DNA of 64,000 bases, taken from NCBI GenBank assembly GCA_026413225.1, contig CM048552.1:141807053-141871052 (forward strand), in the 5' to 3' direction. Position 1 is the stretch's first letter. Every line of letters begins with the position of its first letter. The position numbers and the translations under genes were made by a program. The notes under the pieces were generated by a model. The model worked only from the letters and a program-made list of their open reading frames with translations, was not told where the DNA came from and did no database searches. The DNA is from Otis tarda (taxonomy: Eukaryota; Chordata; Aves; Otidiformes; Otididae). Shown piece after piece: positions 22,791-34,433 of this stretch.

Positions 22791-25301
22791 GCAGTCAGTT
22801 TCTTTTTTTTTAGAAAAGTAAAAAATTTTTAGCTGTTAGAGGTATCATGTTTGTTGTGGAATCATTTGTCACCTTTGTTGCTGAGTGTAAATGTCAAATA
22901 CACTTAAAAATAAAATGTTTTCCATCTTCTCCTAAACCAAAATGGTACAACTGTATAACTATAGTGGCAACCAGTATTACCTTGTATTTAAAAAAAAGAC
23001 ATTTTATGAGAGAGTACAGTACGTGAAGACCATGTGTATGCACCAACTTTACCCACAGCTTCAGTTTGTATTCTGTATAATACTGAAATAAAGAACCCCA
23101 TGCACTCAATTTAACAACTTAGACACCTTTTACTCCCTTGACATTTTGCAAGTTGGAAATCTTTTCATAGAGATCCCTTCCCTGAAATTGCATTAAGTTT
23201 ACAATCACATGTCAATGAACCCAAGACTTTCTGCCAGAGGCAGAGAGCAGGGGTAGCAGCAAACTCTATTTCAGAGTATATCTCTTCCTGTTGTTCCAGG
23301 GGTTGGCAAAATTATCATGGGAGTGAAAAAAATAGCTACAAGATATACAAACCTGTCTCCAAAATCCATGCTGCTTTTCAGATTTCCCTCTCTTAACTTC
23401 GACTTCTCATCCTCCCACAGCTTTCACAACAAAAAGGGCAAACCTCAGAATAATCTGATAAGTACTTCTGTATTTGTGGATTCAGTCTCATCTGAATGAG
23501 GACTCCCCCCCACATAAAAGTCTAAAAATACACCTCCCACCCACAGAATTATACAACTTGAAGAAAATTCACAGAACTAAAAAAGCAATCTAGATCAAAG
23601 ACTCTTCATACTTTTTGAATTTCTGAATTAACTGATCTGAAATATAATGAAAATGTTTTGCATATTTATTTTTATTTTATCCAGACCAGTTGAGCACCCC
23701 TAATTTATACCACAGAGGATGAAGCTGATGGGGAAAGGACAGCTGGGTTTATTACTTTGCTTCATTCATAATGCAGTTTTCTTCCCCTCCTGACATGGGA
23801 AACATCTCAGTGATTTTACATTCTGCCTCCCTTATTTTAAAAGTACCAATGAAAATATCTTCCCCCTGACTGAGCAGATAGTTAATTTTAAATTAAACAG
23901 CTGTGTCCAGGCATAACGCGCATATATCTCTGTTGCATAGCAAATAACTTGTAACTGGAATTACCAATGTTTGAGTTTTTGACTTCCAAAGAGTTAATTA
24001 ACGTTTGTCTTCAGTGAGTAGTGCGAGACTGATACTGCTAGTAATGCAAAAAGGTTTGGCAGTTGGAGTTCAGTAGGATGGCAATACTGACCGCTGTGTA
24101 AAGGAGCTGGGAACTTAATTGGATGTTACAGCAGAGAGGAGATCTTGGGAGATGTGGAGTCATTGTGTGTCTGCTTTACTTTCAAGCTGGATAAAAAGCT
24201 TTTTAGCATGCAAGAGTCATTGCTTTCCTGGATCAGTAATTGCAGACAAACTTTAAAAAAAATGAAAGTGAAAAAGCTATTCAATAAGTCAAGCAGGACG
24301 GGAGTTTGGATATGAAATCGACTCCCGTAAAAGCAAGTTAGGTATCTTAGGTGGACAGGCTGGTTCCTAGCCGGTTTCTCCTTCCTGATAGCCTGTTGTA
24401 TTAATTCCCGCAATTATTTTCTGTAAATTGCTCAAGAAGCCAGTGGATCAAGCATGTCATCCACCTTTGTTCTTGCCACGCGCAAGTTAAGTTTACCTTT
24501 AATTCACCTGTGTGTAGTGTAAAGTAGTTTCACAATGACTGGCCACTAAACAATACTTAATTCAGCCATGCAGAACCACAAATCACAAGAACAATGAATC
24601 ACCGTTTGTGTAAACCAGAAAATCTAGCTCTGTGCTAGGAATAATTCAATCAGTCTATAAAAAGGATTGTCCACAAATAGCTTCTCCCCTCTAAAATGCT
24701 TCTACTTGATTGGAGTTCTCCGAGGAGTGGTTCTTTCATGTTTTGAAAGTTCAATGGTGAGAGAAAGGTCAGAAGTGCTAGCAGTAGTCCAAATGGTGAG
24801 AAAACCTTTGTTGTGTCTTTCCCCTGCCTTCATTTGTATACATTCTCTTTTTCAAACAATTCTCCAAAACAATGTATTCCTCTGAAAGAAGTTACAGGAA
24901 CATTTGGTTATTCTGTAATCCCATTTCTATGTTTCCAAACTCTCACTTTAGGGTTAATTTAAACCAATTTCAAGCAGCAGTGCATTTTTTTGTGAAAGAA
25001 TTTGTGACATGTGCCTTTACATTCCAAACCTGATTTCTCATTTATTAGCAGATTAGTTAGTAAATGGATTAGTTAGTAAAGAACGTAAAATGTACAAGAT
25101 TTTTCAGGTAAAGTTTGAAAGCCACTGCTGGATTTTGTGAATACCTTAAATCAAGTAATTTGTATTTGACAAATGCTGTATTTGATCATGCCAAAATTCA
25201 AATTCCTTGCACTTCAGGCCAGAACATTGATTTTAATAACACTTTTTTTTTTTTTTTCTTCTGTGCAGTACAGTTGAATCTTGCCTTCAAAAAATAATAC
25301 A
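22791..25301. other. Unannotated non-coding DNA, 2.5 kb
   Basis: No gene or transposon recognised. The stretch from 23880 to 24480 is relatively free of low-complexity tracts. A 14-bp imperfect tandem repeat lies at 25051-25080, and a poly-T run at 25243-25258 precedes the old CR1. Confidence 0.6.
25051..25080. repeat. Short direct repeat, GATTAGTTAGTAAA twice
   Basis: GATTAGTTAGTAAA occurs at 25051-25064 and 25067-25080, a 16-bp period. This is local slippage with no known function. Confidence 0.8.
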
Positions 25302-25939
25302 TCACAGAATCACAAGATGGTTGAGGCAGGAAGGCATCTCTGGAGATCATCCAGTCCTAGCCTCTGCTCAAAGTGAGGTCAGTTAGAGCAGGTTGTTCAG
25401 GGCTGTGGCCAGTTGAATTTTTAGTATCTCCAAGGATGCAGACTCCATAACCTCTCTAGAAACCTCTGCCAGTATTTGACCACCCTTGACCACACTCAGA
25501 GTAAATAAGGGTTTGAGGGGGTTTTATCTTCAGAAGGAGCATCCTTTGATTCAGTTTGTGCCCATTGCCCATTCTGTTCTGTCACTGGGCATCACTGAAA
25601 AGAGTCAGGCTTCATCTTTACTCCTCCCATCAGGTATTTTTCCACATGGATAAGATCCCTCTGAATCTTCTCTTCTCCAGGCAGTCCCAGCTCTCTCAGC
25701 TTCTCCTCATATCAGAGATTCTACAATCCCTTTGTGGCCCTTCACTCTACTCACTCCAGTATGTCCATGTCTCCCCTGTGCTGGGGAGCCCAGAACTGGA
25801 CCCAGCACTCCATATGTGTCTCGCCAGTGCTGAGCAGAGGGGAAGAATCACCTCCCTCAACCTGGTGGCAATAATCTCATGGCCTTCTTTTCCATGAGAG
25901 GACATTTCTGACCCAGGTTGACCTGTTGCTCACCAGGAC
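25302..25939 (-). mobile_element. Old CR1 LINE, 3' portion (interrupted by nested CR1)
   Basis: A diverged CR1 in minus orientation. The tail TCACAGAATCACAAGATGG is at 25302-25320, followed by the 3' UTR and ORF2 C-terminal region. Its reverse complement still shows blocks corresponding to the HLEY/WSPQH region, near 25770-25830. Many substitutions and small indels break every frame. The element is cut at about 25939 by a younger plus-strand CR1 and resumes at 26691, so it predates that insertion. Its sequence differs clearly from the young copy, indicating an older subfamily. Confidence 0.9.
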
Positions 25940-26602
25940 CTGGGTCATGGCAATCCCAGGCACAAATACAGGCTGGGCGGAGAATGGATCGAGAGCAGCC
26001 CTGAGGAGAAGGACTTGGGAGTGCTGGTGGACGAGAAGCTCAACATGAGCCAGCAATGTGCCCTTGCGGCCCAGAACGCCAACTGCATCCTGGGCTGCAT
26101 CAAGAGGAGAGTGGCCAGCAGGTCAAGGGAGGTGATTCTCCCCCTCTACTCTGCCCTGGTGAGACCCCACCTGGAGTACTGTGTCCAGTTCTGGAGCCCC
26201 CAACACAAGAAGGACATGGACCAGTTGGAGAGGGTCCAGAGGTGGGCCACGAAGATGATAAAAGGGCTGGAGCACCTCTCTTATGAGGACAGGCTGAGAG
26301 AGTTGGGGCTGTTCAGCCTGGAGAAGAGAAGGTTCTGGGGAGACCTGATAGCGGTCTTCCTGTACCTCAAGGGGGCCTACAAGAAAGATGGGGAGAGGCT
26401 GTTCAGTAGGGCCTGTTGCAATAGGACAAGGAGTAACGGTTTTAAAATAGAGGAGGGTAGATTTAGATTAGATATTAGGAAAAAATTTTTTACAGTGCGA
26501 GTTATAGAACACTGGAACAGGTTGCCCAGAGAGGTGGTGGATGCCCCATCCCTGGAAACATTCATGGCCAGGTTGGATGTGGCTCTGAGCAACCTGATCT
26601 AG
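25940..26602 (+). pseudogene. CR1 ORF2 C-terminal fragment, frame still open
   Basis: One frame runs without stop from the 5' truncation point to the family's natural terminus (SNLI then TAG at 26600-26602), about 220 codons. It includes [45 protein letters not shown] and [14 protein letters not shown]. The catalytic FADD motif lies upstream of the truncation and is absent, so it encodes no active enzyme. The lack of disabling mutations over 660 bases indicates a recent insertion. There is no evidence that it is expressed. Confidence 0.9.
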
Positions 26603-26690
26603 TTGGAGATGTCCCTGCTTCTTGCAGGGGGGTTGGACTAGATGACCTTTGAAGGTCCCTTCCAACCCAAACCATTCTATGATTCTATGA
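25940..26690 (+). mobile_element. Younger CR1 LINE nested in the old CR1
   Basis: A plus-strand CR1 of about 750 bp ending in the tandem tail ATTCTATGATTCTATGA at 26674-26690. It is 5'-truncated inside ORF2. It is close in sequence to the 11-13.6 kb copy and lies inside the older minus-strand CR1, whose sequence continues on both sides. At the 5' junction, CTGGGTC is shared between the expected element sequence and the target, a microhomology often seen at truncated LINE junctions. Confidence 0.95.
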
Positions 26691-26856
26691 CCCTCAGTGC
26701 GTTTTCTACAAAACTTCTTTCCAGATGATGGATTCCCAGCCTGTGCTGGTACATGACGTTTTTCCTCTCCAGGTCAAGGGTTTTGCTTTTCCCTTTGTTG
26801 AACATCCTCAGATTCTAGTCAACCCATTTATCCAGCCTCTCAAGGTCACTGTCAAC
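26691..26856 (-). mobile_element. Old CR1 LINE, continuation after the nested insertion
   Basis: The interrupted minus-strand CR1 resumes here: the CCAGCCTGTGCTGGTACATG and TTTGTTGAACATCCTCAG blocks correspond to the ORF2 segment directly upstream of that lost at 25939. Homology fades at about 26856. Together with 25302-25939 it makes one element of roughly 800 bp before the nested insertion. Confidence 0.82.
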
Positions 26857-29010
26857 ATGAACCCAGGCCTGTAATTTGCTTTTAAGGTAATTTTAATATA
26901 TAATGAAGCAAGTTCATGAACTCAGATTAAAAAAACGTATTCATTATGAAGACCAAAACTTAATTTTTGTTTGAACTAGAGCTGCTCTTTTAGAGAAGTA
27001 TTCAGATGTAATTGCCATTTTCCAGTAATAAGTGAAAACAAACAAACAGAACCGCTTTGTTCCTCCTAGGCTATAACCCTTGACATCTGTGTGAAAACTC
27101 CCATTTCATTTTTTTTTTTTGCTAAGAATGTATCTAACTTTGACTTGCAGTTAGCAGAATTTCATCTTTTAGTTTGAAAAACTGTGTATTCTCAGACTTG
27201 AATTTCCCATATGGAAACTCTAGTCTATGGTGAATTGTATTTTTTTTTGTCTCCTAAAAATTTGGTGAGTTCCTTGTAGCTATCATGATAAGACATATCC
27301 CCTCACTCATTGCATCATTCTCAGGTGTCTCTGAGTTGCCTTTACACTCTTGAGCTGTTGAAAGTAGAACACAGTACCGTTTCCTGGTAGTAGTTACACT
27401 GATACTAGAATTCAGTGGTAACAGAGGTAGGGTTTGTTTGCCTAACTGTAGGTCTCTCGTGAAAATTTAGATGCACAAGTGCATCTTGCCTAGCTTCCAG
27501 CTGCTGCCTCAAATGGATCTTCATCTCTGCTAGGTCCTTTGTCATATCTGTGTGAGGTGCTTGGGTGTTTGCTGTACTGAACAGCACTTCATATGGCACT
27601 AGACACCTGTTCCGGCAGCTGAGTTTTAGCCACAGTATCCCTGCATACAGTTCAGCACTTAATACATACATCCACTCTGTCATGTTAATCTCTTGGTCAT
27701 AACATTGTATGAGAAATTATATCCATCTAATATTTATCTCTGTTTTGTTTTTTTTTCCAGAGTCATTTTTTCCTAGGCTAGCAGCTGTTATCCTGCTTGT
27801 CCTACAGTCTTATTCTTTTTCTTGGCTTTGGTTGTACACTTCAGTTGGTGCTGAAATTTCCACTTTACTGAGCAAATTAGAATACCCCCAAACCATGTTC
27901 TCATTATGGTTCCAATTTTCTCAGTCTTTGAATATCAGAAAGCTGTATAATAATATAAGAAAATTGTTTTTATGTTGTCTTCCAAAGGCTAGAAGGATCT
28001 AATTTTAAAAAAATGTCCCTTTAAAGTGATTTAGTCCTTGTGATTATAGGTAGAGACATACCAATCAACCTTCTAATGAAAGGCATACTTCTTTCATATC
28101 ATTCAGTCTCCTAAAAGATTTAGTACAGTATAACATTTCAGATGCCTTACAGAAATCTAAGTATGTCAACACCTTGTGTAATCTCAGTCTGTTTAATTTT
28201 CTGTTCTGCAGTTAGAAGAATTATAGAGTTCCCTGTTTACTGTTTGTTTTGTCCTTTAGTTTTGATTTTGTAGGTACTTAAAGAAAGGTACATCAACATT
28301 AAGACTGTTGGACTGATGCAGTCATACAGATGCAAGAGATGTATTTAAATGAAAGGAAAAGTAGATTTTATCCTTGCTGACGCTAATGGGCCAGTACATC
28401 TTCATGAATCATAAAAGAACAAAGTGCCCTCCTCTGTACAAACATTTAGCTAAAGTCTAGAAGGATGGCACCGTGCAGGTAGCTTGAGGACAAGGAGAAA
28501 ATGGTGACTGAAGGAGAAAGAGCAGCCAAATGAAGCTCAAGTTGCACCATCCCACTCTTTGTTGTCCCAGAGTGGGAACTTGGAGATGATTCAGGAATCA
28601 TATGAACCTCCATGAAAGATATTTGTGTTTGAGATCAATCTCAAGATTCCTGCTAAGAGGAGGAAGAGGAGGAGTCTCTTTCTGCTTAGTGAGCCTGACT
28701 TATGGTTCCTATGGGCTCAGCAGAAGATGTAGGATAGTTCTGAGTTGAGGAAACATTTGTCCATCTCTGTCTGGCACGCTCTCTGAGGGACGATAGGGAC
28801 ACATCAGTGGAAGGGAACTTGGGAATATTTTCAAGTGGGACTTCGTGCTCCACTCATGTGGGACATGGCTCATCACTGTTTGATTTATCCCCCTCCCTAT
28901 GGAAATTTTAACATTAGACTCTTAAATTAATTTTAAGGTTGTTATGTCATTACCAATACTCCTCAAAGGTGTCATTTCCTTGTGCATGAAATTCCTGAAT
29001 TGTAAAAATA

Positions 29011-29060
29011 CCCCAAAACCAAAACCTCCCCCAAACCATCCCCCCAAAACTCCAAAACCA
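29011..29060. repeat. Strand-biased C/A-rich tract
   Basis: The plus strand reads as repeated CCCCAAAA/CCCAAA-type blocks with no G at all. The complementary strand has G runs of 6, 5 and 4 plus several GG pairs separated by TTTT, which could form a G-quadruplex. It is too irregular to be a telomere-like array. Confidence 0.6.
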
Positions 29061-31633
29061 TTACAAGCAGAAACAATGTGTTTTATATAAAATATTAACT
29101 GCAGGCCTCATTTTCAAAAGCATTGTAATGTTTGGTTATTTTTGCATAACTAAAAAACCTCATCTAGATTTCCCAAAACAGGCACTTGAAACTGAAGAGA
29201 AGCAGAAATCGTTCCGTAAAACTATAAGCACATTTATATGACAATTAATTCTATCCTAAATTTTATGATGAAAGTTTGATCGTAAAATAAAATGTTAAGG
29301 TAATTTCACATACAAATATATGTCAATTTTTTTACGCATATCCATTCAAATGTATCTCTTTCTATATACTTAAGATGGAACATTTTACTGGATTTCTCTC
29401 ATTCGTTTAAGTTATTCAGTAATGAAACAATAATGCTATTTTACCCTATTATATGGGTACAAATATCTGGGAGTGGGGAAAGGATCCAGATAACTTCAGC
29501 TACAGTACTCTGGGATGATGGAAGCATGAAGAGAAAAGATGCACAATCCCTCCAACAGCATCCAGCTGTTCTTTTCCTCTCAGTATTAAAATTGTGGTTG
29601 TTCTTATAGCCAGCTTATTACTTTAAAAATGTTTCCAGAGTATCTTATTCAGCTAAGTGGGTGTTTTTCTTTAGTCCTACTGTACAATCAACCTGCATGA
29701 GTAACTGTCTAAGAATGTTTACAGGACATTTAATCAGCAGGAGATACTTACATTTACGGAGGTAATAGGAAATCCCCTGTGGCTTTGTACCTAATTTAGT
29801 CATCTTTAAAGCTTAGCATATTTACTGTTGCAGCTGGGGACTAGTGCTGTCAAAAGATTCTCAACACAGAAAGAAAATTTAGTACCTTATCTGCCTAAAG
29901 TGAAATTCCCCAGATTTCAGGGAGGCCTAACTTTTCTGCTAGATGAGGGAATGACAGTCCTTGTGCCCTGAAAATCTTAAGTAGAAATTCATCCATGAGA
30001 AAAAAAAAAACAACCCAGCAAACTTGAAGATTATTTTTCTTTATGGATGGAGAGTAATGAAAAGAGTGGTCTTTAATACTTAAATATTAAAAATGGAACC
30101 TACATTCTCAACATACAGAGAAAGAGATTCCCTCAAAACTTAAGAAACAAGCATCGATATTAAAAAAGATTGGGAAAATCCCCTTTCTATATCCTTCAAA
30201 TCATACCAGATCAGAGCTGGCACAGTCAGCTGCCACACATCAGTATCACACAACATGTTCAGTCCCTGGCTTTCTATGTCATATTCTGAAATTCCACTTA
30301 TTCCACCCTGATAGAGATGAGAAATGTGTACCTGAAGGCATTAATCCAATTGAAAAAAAAAATCATATTCTCTGGGATTAGCCAGGATATTTTGCCTACT
30401 CAATTATTTTCCAGCTCATGTTGGAATTAATTCTTTTTAGGACAAAATGGGAGCTAAAATGTTGTTCTTAACTTTTTATTAATACGTGAGTTATTATCAA
30501 AGGTTTCGTACTGAAATAAGTTAAGAAAGGTGCTGTAGCATTACATAATGCCACAGGAACTGATGCGATGTGACAATGTACAGTCCAAACCATATTATTC
30601 CTGATCTTTAAGCAGATTTTTTTCTTACTGTTCTTTTAATTTTTGCACTACTAAGCCCAAATGCTTTGGACTGAACATTTCCCCTAATGTTCTGGGGCAG
30701 TGCGGTAGCTTTCATTGTTATTTTTGCTTGCAGGCAGATTCCATCTCTGGTGACATACCACATTTTGTTTGACAGAATGAAGAAGAGACCAGATTGCTTG
30801 GTAAAACTAAGAAATTGAGAAAATTTGGTTTGTAGTACCTATTTTACCAACTTTAAAAAAATCAGCAAAGTACTTCAGCACATGCTCAATGACTACTGGT
30901 GTCATTGGTACTTCTGATAAACTTAATGGTAAACACTTGCTTAAGTCTCTGTTAGGTAAAACCTCCTGTGCTATCAATAGTGGCAAAAGGGGAAAAAGGG
31001 AGCAGGTAAAGAAACAACATAGTGAGGCTGTTCACAACCTAAAGCACAAATTGCAGGATCATCTAGAGGGGGAAAAGGCGATGTAGTATTTTCAATATCT
31101 AAAGCCAAATGGCATCACTAAAAGCAGATATATCTGTACAGTTCTCCTGGCTTGCTGTTGTATTTCAGAAACAAAATAATTATGACTAAGAATCACAAAA
31201 TGGAGGACCAAGAAAAAGAAAAGCTGATCCTCATTAAAGACGTATACAGGGCTCAGTTCCTAAATGTAGCTTAACTAAGTTTCAGCTCATCACCCAAAAA
31301 AACAAATGGGAAGCAGAAACTTTGAAAAAGTCAGTCAAAAAAGCAACTTACCAGAAAACCAGCTATGACATACAGCATCTGCATTTCCAAAAATGACTAG
31401 AGAGTTATCCATTATAAATTAACTCCCACACAGATGTCTCAAAGGGAACAACTATAATGATCATGATGCTTAAAAAGAATTATTTTTTTTTTTTGCAATC
31501 TCCTGGCTTCTGGATCTAAGCCTCCTTTTACATGCTTTGGCCCTGAGATTGGCTTCTAACCAAGTTCTGGTTGAAATTCAGAGCATTTTAATAGCTGGTT
31601 TTACTGATGCCAGTGCAGAGGGCAGGATCGTTT

Positions 31634-31661
31634 GATGTAACTTTACATCTACAGTGTAGAT
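31634..31661. repeat. Overlapping short inverted repeats
   Basis: GATGTAA (31634-31640) pairs with TTACATC (31643-31649) across a 2-base gap. ATCTAC (31647-31652) pairs with GTAGAT (31656-31661) across 3 bases. The two share bases 31647-31649, so the stems would compete. They are short and may be coincidental. Confidence 0.5.
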
Positions 31662-33730
31662 AACATCATTGTAGGTTAGTTAAGCCCTGTGTACCATGAG
31701 ACCCAAATGGCTTATCCACCCCACAGTAGTGGCTATGTTGAACATAAATGTTTTTTTTTTATGAAAACTTATATTTCGTGGTCATAGTCCTAGACTACAG
31801 GCATGTATATCACAAAAGCTACTACAGTGAGAGCAAGCTGATGTTCCCCTCCTTATGACTGGTCCTGCACAGCACTGGCAGGACCACACTGCCCTGGTTA
31901 CCCATCCCAGACTGCAGGGCTTTCTAACGTTGTGTCAGCTTGGGCAGGAGATGCTCAAGTCTGTCTGCAAAATGCCCTGTACATGCTTTCCTTGACTCCA
32001 GAAAAGCTGCACCAGACTGAGCCATGGTACAAACTGAAGTAGAGAGTGAGTGATGTTTCTTACTTACGCAGAGGAAGCAATTAGGGATGAGACTATTACT
32101 TCTCCTTTAAAGAGGCGAACAATATTCCTTATAAAGCATATACAGCCTTGTTTTCTGTGTTGCACAGAAAGAGTGGAGCAGAGCACAGACAGGGAACACT
32201 AAAAGTCACCCTACAGCCAGCTTTTCGTTATGCAATGCTGCAGTGCCTCTGCCGTAAGGGTGACTGAGCAATCTTTGAGATGAAAATCAGCTGTGAAGAA
32301 CAAAATGCCAGCATGATCTTCTGATGGTTGATTTTCACTGCTCCCTCTGTTCCTCTTTCTGCCCTTATAAATATTCTATGCTTAATCGGTGTCTTACTGG
32401 GTTTATCGTTAGAGGTGAACATGAGGCTAGAGAGGCAGAGAAGGAGTTAACTGCTGTGCTGCTACTCCAGTTGGTTGCATGTTTCCTAGTCAAAGGTTTT
32501 CTTGCATAGATTTAACTGATGCGATAAGACACACCTGTCAAACCTTGAAAGGTGACTGGTGACTTTGTGTACTGTCCTGGAAAGGCAGCAATTTAGAGTG
32601 ATGAGGTCTGAGAAACAAAATTCTTTTAAGGTCTCCAAATGTGCACACAAAAAGACTGAGGTACCCTTTCAAATCACTTTGAAAATAAATGTACATAATA
32701 TAGGAGCTATGATTTAATCATAGTATGGCTGATTTCTAGGCACTACGCAAATTTGCTTCCCTCTGTTTTCCTCTTTCCAGGATGTACCTCTGTAAAATGA
32801 GAGCGTTGTCTGACTCCTTTACCTCAGTGTGTACTATATTGTCTTGCCTGAATGCACTGAGAACCAGATGGTGCAAGCTCTCAGAGTATAAAATACCATC
32901 AGATACAAAAACCCAGTGCAAATAGCTTGCAATGATTTGCTGTAGCTATGGCTAAAACCAAGTGGATTCATCTTACCTGGAATTACGAAGGTCGTAATGA
33001 CTTTTTCTAGGGTTAAGATTGGGATGGAGAGAACAAGACCAAGGCAGGTTCTGGATATGATCCTATGGGCATGACCCTATGAACTGCCTGACAGTATCTC
33101 TGGGGGTGGTGGATGCATACAACTGGATGCCTGCTCGTATTAAGGTTTCTTCAATCAAATGTTTTGCAGGTAATTTTCTGGAAAAGGCCAAGCCTAGATG
33201 TTTAGAGTCAGAAATACTTTTTTTTTTTAACCTCCCTGATAATATCAATAATAGAGTTATGTTTCTAGTTCAGTATCCCTGCATTTGTTGGAATAGTCAG
33301 CAGGCAAGTGCCTAGCAGCTTTTAGGGGAGCTGTGATACAACGATCCCTTCTCAGTGCTGTGGAACCATGTGTTCTTTCCCTGCCTCTTCTACCTATACA
33401 TTTAGATGTGCCATGGGCGCAGCTATCCCTGCAAAGGCATCAGGAACAGAATGTGGCCCTTCCTATCCATCTGCACAAGGGAACAAGGGAGATATCTCGT
33501 CTGAAATTTTCAGATGAGATGTTAGTTTATTTGCTCGTTTGATGAAGTTTTATTTTTTGTTTGGTCGGATTTTTTTAGGAAGCCAAATGATAAAAATCTG
33601 AGATGTTTCGCTGAAAAGTGAACTCTATTAAAAGATGAGATTTAAAGAAACACAATTTGAAGACATTTTTCTTTTTTTTTTTTAATTAAAATAACACTAT
33701 TGTTAAAAGTATGCCGATTGTGAAAAGGCA

Positions 33731-34343
33731 AGCAGCCCTGAGGAGAAGGACTTGGATGTGCTGGTGGATGAGAAGCTCAACATGAGCCTGCAATGCTTGC
33801 TTGCAGCCTAGAAAGCCAACCACATCCTGGGCTGCATCAAAAGAAGCGTGGCCAGCAGATTGAGGGAGGTGATTCTGCCCCTCTACTCTGCTCTCATAAG
33901 ACCCCACCTGGAGTACTGTGTCCAGTTCTGGAGCCCCCAACACAAGAAGGACATGGACCAGTTGGAGAGGGTCCAGAGGAGGGCCATGAAGATGACCAGA
34001 GGGCTGGAGCACCTCTCCTATGAGGACAGGCTGAGAGAGTTGGGGCTGTTCTGCCTGGAGAAGAGAAGACTCTGGGGAGATCTCATAGCAGCCTTCCAGT
34101 ACCTCAAGGGGGCCTACAGGAAAGATGGGGAGAAACTCTTCAGCAGGGCCTGGTGCGACAGGACGAGGGGGTAATGGTTTCAAAATAAAGGGAGGTAGAT
34201 TCAGGTTAGATAATAGGACCTTTTTTTTTTTTACGCTGAGGGTGGTGAAACAGTGCCACAGGTTGCCCAGAGAGGTGGTTGATGCCCCACTCCTGGAAGT
34301 GTTCAAGGCCAGGTTGGATGGGGCTCTGAGCAACCTGATCTAG
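33731..34343 (+). pseudogene. CR1 ORF2 C-terminal remnant, broken
   Basis: The C-terminal region of ORF2 is readable ([54 protein letters not shown] and the terminal SNLI then TAG at 34341-34343). It carries an in-frame TAG near 33809 and a frameshift near 34170 in a G run, after which the natural terminus is in another frame. The catalytic domain is missing. Confidence 0.9.
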
Positions 34344-34433
34344 TTGGAGATGAACCTGTTCCTTGCAAGAGGATTGGACTAGATGACCTTTATAGATCCC
34401 TTCCAACCCAAACCATTCTATGGTTCTGTGATT
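33731..34433 (+). mobile_element. CR1 LINE, 5'-truncated
   Basis: A plus-strand CR1 of about 700 bp. It begins within ORF2 (AGCAGCCCTGAGGAGAAGG) and ends in a diverged tail, ATTCTATGGTTCTGTGATTG. It belongs to the same broad subfamily as the 11 kb and 26 kb copies. A T-homopolymer near 34211-34222 expands the 3' part of the ORF2 region. The flanks are unrelated AT-rich DNA. Confidence 0.95.

Larger units (their letters stand above)
26857..33730. other. Unannotated non-coding DNA, 6.9 kb
   Basis: AT-rich with no recognisable gene or mobile element. 29011-29060 is strikingly biased, with only A, C and a few T residues on the plus strand. 30889-31300 is A-rich, with short Lys/Glu-rich open stretches in shifting frames, which is expected from purine-rich DNA. 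31634-31661 contains overlapping short inverted repeats. 33227-33235 and 33668-33684 are poly-T runs just before the next CR1. Confidence 0.6.

Noticed and set aside
33686..34333. 215-codon minus frame
   Set aside because: It is the antisense of a plus-strand CR1 ORF2; antisense CR1 frames are commonly open.
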